From Lachnospiraceae bacterium (GTDB lineage: Bacteria > Bacillota > Clostridia > Lachnospirales > Lachnospiraceae), in contig DNAD01000259.1 of assembly GCA_003484785.1 (NCBI GenBank), forward strand, positions 1 to 8,702: a DNA stretch of 8,702 bases. Reading direction: 5' to 3'. Both the position numbers and the translations under genes were made by a program. The notes below the pieces were generated by a model that searched no databases, was not told the DNA's origin, and saw only the letters and a list, made by a program, of their open reading frames with translations. Shown in pieces: positions 6,076 to 8,702 of the stretch. Positions within the stretch are counted from its first letter, which is position 1, and each line of letters starts with the position of its first letter.

Positions 6076-8676
6076 TTATCCCTCCGGTGAAAACTCAAGC
6101 ACCACTTCCGCATCCCCATTTTCTTCGGAAGGATCCTGTATCTGTCCCGCCGCCTCGTAAACCGTTTTGTAGAGGGAAAGAACCTTCGGATGAAGGCTCC
6201 TTATCAGATCCTCATCTTCGTTCTTTGCCGCTCTTTCCAGCTCTGCCGCAGCCTCCGAAAGCCCGTCGGCGCCGATAGTGCGGGAGGTACTCTTAAGAGA
6301 GTGGACCTGGATCTCATAGTTTTTCCAGTCCTTCTGTTCATAAAGCCTTTCAAGCTCCCCGGTTTTTTTGCTCCCGTCACGTCCGTATTCCTCAAGGATT
6401 GAATAGTAGAAGTCCTTATCGCCGCTGCAGTAGACGAGCCCCGTTCCCATAAAGATACCCGCAGCCTCAAGGATTTCCTCTTTCGAAGGAGCTTTATCAG
6501 CCGCTTCAGGGGAGCCCTTTTTATCCGGGGCTATGGCGGAGGCAGCGTGCCCGCCGCTTGCATAGCCTTTTTCAGGGGCTTTTTGCGAAGCAGGCACTTT
6601 CTCTTCCACGGTTCTGTAGGAGATCGCGGAAGCAGGCAGTATATGCTTGAGCACCCTTTCAAGCTCCGTGACTACGATCGGCTTCGGGATAAAGCCGTCA
6701 AAGCCCTCCGACAAAAACATCTCCCTTGCCGAGCTTATGGCATTGGCGGTAAGAGCCACTATGCACAGCTTTTTTCTGCGTCTTCCCGCATTCATCCGAA
6801 GATGTTTCATGGCCTCCACTCCGTCCATCTGGGGCATCATATGATCCATGAAGATCACGTCGTAATCTTTTTCTTCGCAGGCTTCGATAGCTTCCCATCC
6901 TCCCGGAGCCGTATCCACCTTCATTTCATAGGTCTCAAAAATGCCTCTTGCAACCAGGAGGTTCATGGGCTCATCATCCACAACAAGGACCGAAAGCCCC
7001 GGACAGACCATCCTTCTCCTTTCCATTCCCGAAGGCCCCTCGATGTCGATATTGTTGATAAAGGAGGCGATCTGAGCGGAATAAAAAGGTTTCTGAAGGG
7101 GAGTCACTAAAGGTGAGAGCCATTCCTTTTCCGCAGGATCCGCAAACACCGCCACCGCGATCTCAGAGGCAAGCTGATCAACGTATTCCTTATTCTCAAG
7201 GTATTCCCTGCTGCCGACAAACAGATGAGTAACTTTATGGCTTTCGATAAACCTGTTAAGCTCCTTTATTGTTATCGTGTTGTAAAAGACCAGGGAAAGC
7301 CCCCGGGTCAGGTGTCCAAGCATCCTCTGGTAATAGTCCCTCACCCTTGGATTGCCGTTTTCCGGATAGGAGAAAAAACCGACAGCGCAGATATTCTCTG
7401 TCCTGCTTACGGAAATACAGAATGAGGGATCCGCCACCTGCTGCGGGATGCTGACCCGTACACTTGTGCCCTCATTAAGCTTACTGGTGATGGACAGAAA
7501 TCCGCCCATGGCCTTCACAAAACCATCCACTATGGGAATGCCCAGTCCAAGTCCTCCTGTCTGCCTGGTACGTCCTCCGTCGTTCTGGTAGAATTTTCCG
7601 AAGATATTCTCTATATCCTCATCGCTGATACCGATACCCGTGTCCTCCACCTCTATCACCAGGTTAATTCCGTAGGAACGGGGAATGGCTCCGATATGCA
7701 CATATATGCCTCCCTCAGTGGTATATTTCCGGCTGTTCGAGATCAGGTGATAAAGTATCTTCTTTATTTTTTCCGGATCTCCCAGAAGCTCTGCCGGAAC
7801 CTCCGTTTCCAGATCCAGCACAAGCTCCTTTCTGTCAAAGGGATCGGCCGACAGATCGGTCAGAAGGTCGTTGACAAGAGAATCTATCATATAGTTCTCT
7901 TTGTTTACCGAGAGCTTGTTCATGTCGATCTCGGTAAAATCGAGGATGTCGCTTATCTGGCCCGCAACACGGCGCCCGGCCTCGGAGATGGCGGCAATGC
8001 TCTCGGTAATATCCTCTTCCGGAGAGCTCTGCTTTATCACTGAGGAGAGGCCCATGACAGCGTTGACGGGAGTTCTGATCTCATGGGAGACATTGGCAAG
8101 GAAATTATTGATCCTGATGTTTTCCTGCTCCAGCTGGTCGATCCTTTTCTTGTATTTGTTCCCTGTCCTTCGTATCGAGGCGGACATCTGGATCACAAGG
8201 ATGTACACCAGTGCAAGAGCGATAAACTGCCAGGCAGTCCGGACCACATGAGAAAGATCGAATTGAAGGCTCCCCTCCCGGCCCGACTTAAGAAGATGCA
8301 CCATCATTCCGACAATGCCGGTTATCCAGCTGGTATTCATCAGAAGATCGCTTTCCGCCAGAGCAAACAGGATCACCAGGATAACTATCAGAATGGTGCT
8401 GTCATAGACCATATTGATATTAACGGTAAAATAAAAGCTTTCCAGAATAAGGAAAGCTCCACATACATAGAACCTTACATCAGCCTCAAGCTTCTTTACA
8501 AACTGAAGCGCAATACATAAAAATGCTCCCGCTATGAGCACCGGCACCATCCAGACCTCCCAGCCCAGCAGGCGGTTTAAGAACACCAGCATGACGGTGA
8601 GAAAGATCATTGTGATCATCAGCATATTATGGGCGAGTATGCGAATCTCAGCCCTGGGATCCTGTTCCTTTTTCAT
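6076..8676 (-). CDS. Membrane hybrid histidine kinase with degenerate receiver, true receiver and HPt
   Basis: This 866-aa protein is a multistep phosphorelay sensor. Six hydrophobic helices lie at about 17-36, 41-60, 68-88, 93-108, 113-130 and 146-165, with no large outside domain. HisKA has SHEIRTP (His198). The ATPase domain has Asn314, DTGIGI (345-350) and GGLGLG (374-379). Residues 428-542 look like a receiver that lost its phospho-acceptor: strand HLFVGS has no Asp, although the late LQKPF (Lys529) is kept. A complete receiver follows (562-680): Asp567/568, Asp611 in FMDHMMPQMDG, Thr643 and Lys665. After a low-complexity linker (685-730) the HPt domain (about 735-845) carries HSLKSTSRTIGA with His792. 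The start has AGGAAGGA 6 nt upstream. The promoter would lie beyond the right edge of the window. The gene is first of at least two co-transcribed genes, and its HPt may also serve the HPt-less kinase downstream. Confidence 0.93.
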   Translation of the reverse strand: MKKEQDPRAEIRILAHNMLMITMIFLTVMLVFLNRLLGWEVWMVPVLIAGAFLCIALQFVKKLEADVRFYVCGAFLILESFYFTVNINMVYDSTILIVILVILFALAESDLLMNTSWITGIVGMMVHLLKSGREGSLQFDLSHVVRTAWQFIALALVYILVIQMSASIRRTGNKYKKRIDQLEQENIRINNFLANVSHEIRTPVNAVMGLSSVIKQSSPEEDITESIAAISEAGRRVAGQISDILDFTEIDMNKLSVNKENYMIDSLVNDLLTDLSADPFDRKELVLDLETEVPAELLGDPEKIKKILYHLISNSRKYTTEGGIYVHIGAIPRSYGINLVIEVEDTGIGISDEDIENIFGKFYQNDGGRTRQTGGLGLGIPIVDGFVKAMGGFLSITSKLNEGTSVRVSIPQQVADPSFCISVSRTENICAVGFFSYPENGNPRVRDYYQRMLGHLTRGLSLVFYNTITIKELNRFIESHKVTHLFVGSREYLENKEYVDQLASEIAVAVFADPAEKEWLSPLVTPLQKPFYSAQIASFINNIDIEGPSGMERRRMVCPGLSVLVVDDEPMNLLVARGIFETYEMKVDTAPGGWEAIEACEEKDYDVIFMDHMMPQMDGVEAMKHLRMNAGRRRKKLCIVALTANAISSAREMFLSEGFDGFIPKPIVVTELERVLKHILPASAISYRTVEEKVPASQKAPEKGYASGGHAASAIAPDKKGSPEAADKAPSKEEILEAAGIFMGTGLVYCSGDKDFYYSILEEYGRDGSKKTGELERLYEQKDWKNYEIQVHSLKSTSRTIGADGLSEAAAELERAAKNEDEDLIRSLHPKVLSLYKTVYEAAGQIQDPSEENGDAEVVLEFSPEG
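6081..6085 (-). promoter_or_regulatory. Ribosome binding site of the DegV-kinase gene inside the upstream stop region
   Basis: The minus strand reads GGAGG, 8 nt before the ATG at 6072. It overlaps the last codons of the upstream kinase (Pro-Glu-Gly-stop), so ribosomes ending the first gene lie on the start site of the second. This supports coupled, near equal production of the two kinases. Confidence 0.75.
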
Positions 8677-8682
8677 AGCTTA

Positions 8683-8690
8683 TCCTTCCT
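8683..8690 (-). promoter_or_regulatory. Ribosome binding site of the first kinase gene
   Basis: The minus strand reads AGGAAGGA, 6 nt before the ATG at 8676. Only 26 bases upstream of this start are in the window, too few to identify a promoter. Confidence 0.7.
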
Positions 8691-8702
8691 ATCTGCGCCG
8701 AT

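Overview
The window looks like a piece of a low-to-mid GC Firmicutes chromosome, most likely a Lachnospiraceae-type clostridium (Butyrivibrio/Roseburia neighbourhood). This is inferred from strong purine-rich ribosome binding sites, the style of the hybrid kinases and the DegV domain; it is not proven here. All four genes lie on the minus strand and read from right to left. No tRNA, rRNA or CRISPR array was seen.

Right half (8676 to 3403): two six-helix membrane hybrid sensor kinases sit head to tail, 3 bases apart. The first (866 aa) runs membrane segments, HisKA, HATPase, a degenerate receiver, a true receiver and a C-terminal HPt domain. The second (889 aa) runs membrane segments, HisKA, HATPase and a receiver, then ends in a complete DegV-type (fatty-acid-binding-fold) domain in place of an HPt. 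No DNA-binding response regulator is visible, so the DegV domain is the only candidate output in the window. The HPt of the first kinase could serve both proteins.

Left half (3212 to 40): a GNAT-like acetyltransferase protein with a very acidic linker and a four-cysteine tail is followed, almost without a gap, by a 654-aa protein. The middle of that protein carries the R / STT / ExE signature of an ADP-ribosyltransferase of the arginine-specific type. The two are probably translationally coupled.

Between the halves is a 155-bp palindromic element (3241-3395) with 18-bp terminal inverted repeats and a perfect 5-bp direct repeat, CTAAG, on each side. It looks like a non-autonomous (MITE-like) insertion. 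Removing the element and one CTAAG leaves only 30 bases between the DegV-kinase stop and the acetyltransferase start, with the ribosome binding site intact. The four genes therefore probably formed one compact operon before the insertion: sensor kinase with HPt, sensor kinase with DegV, acetyltransferase with Cys4 tail, ADP-ribosyltransferase. A second, internally deleted copy of the element ends touch the last codon of the ADP-ribosyltransferase gene at the left edge of the window.

The most interesting reading is that the window holds a membrane phosphorelay with a lipid-binding-fold output, linked to a protein-modifying pair (acetyltransferase and ADP-ribosyltransferase) and later cut in two by a small mobile repeat. 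Domain calls are well supported by motifs; the functional link between the halves is inference.
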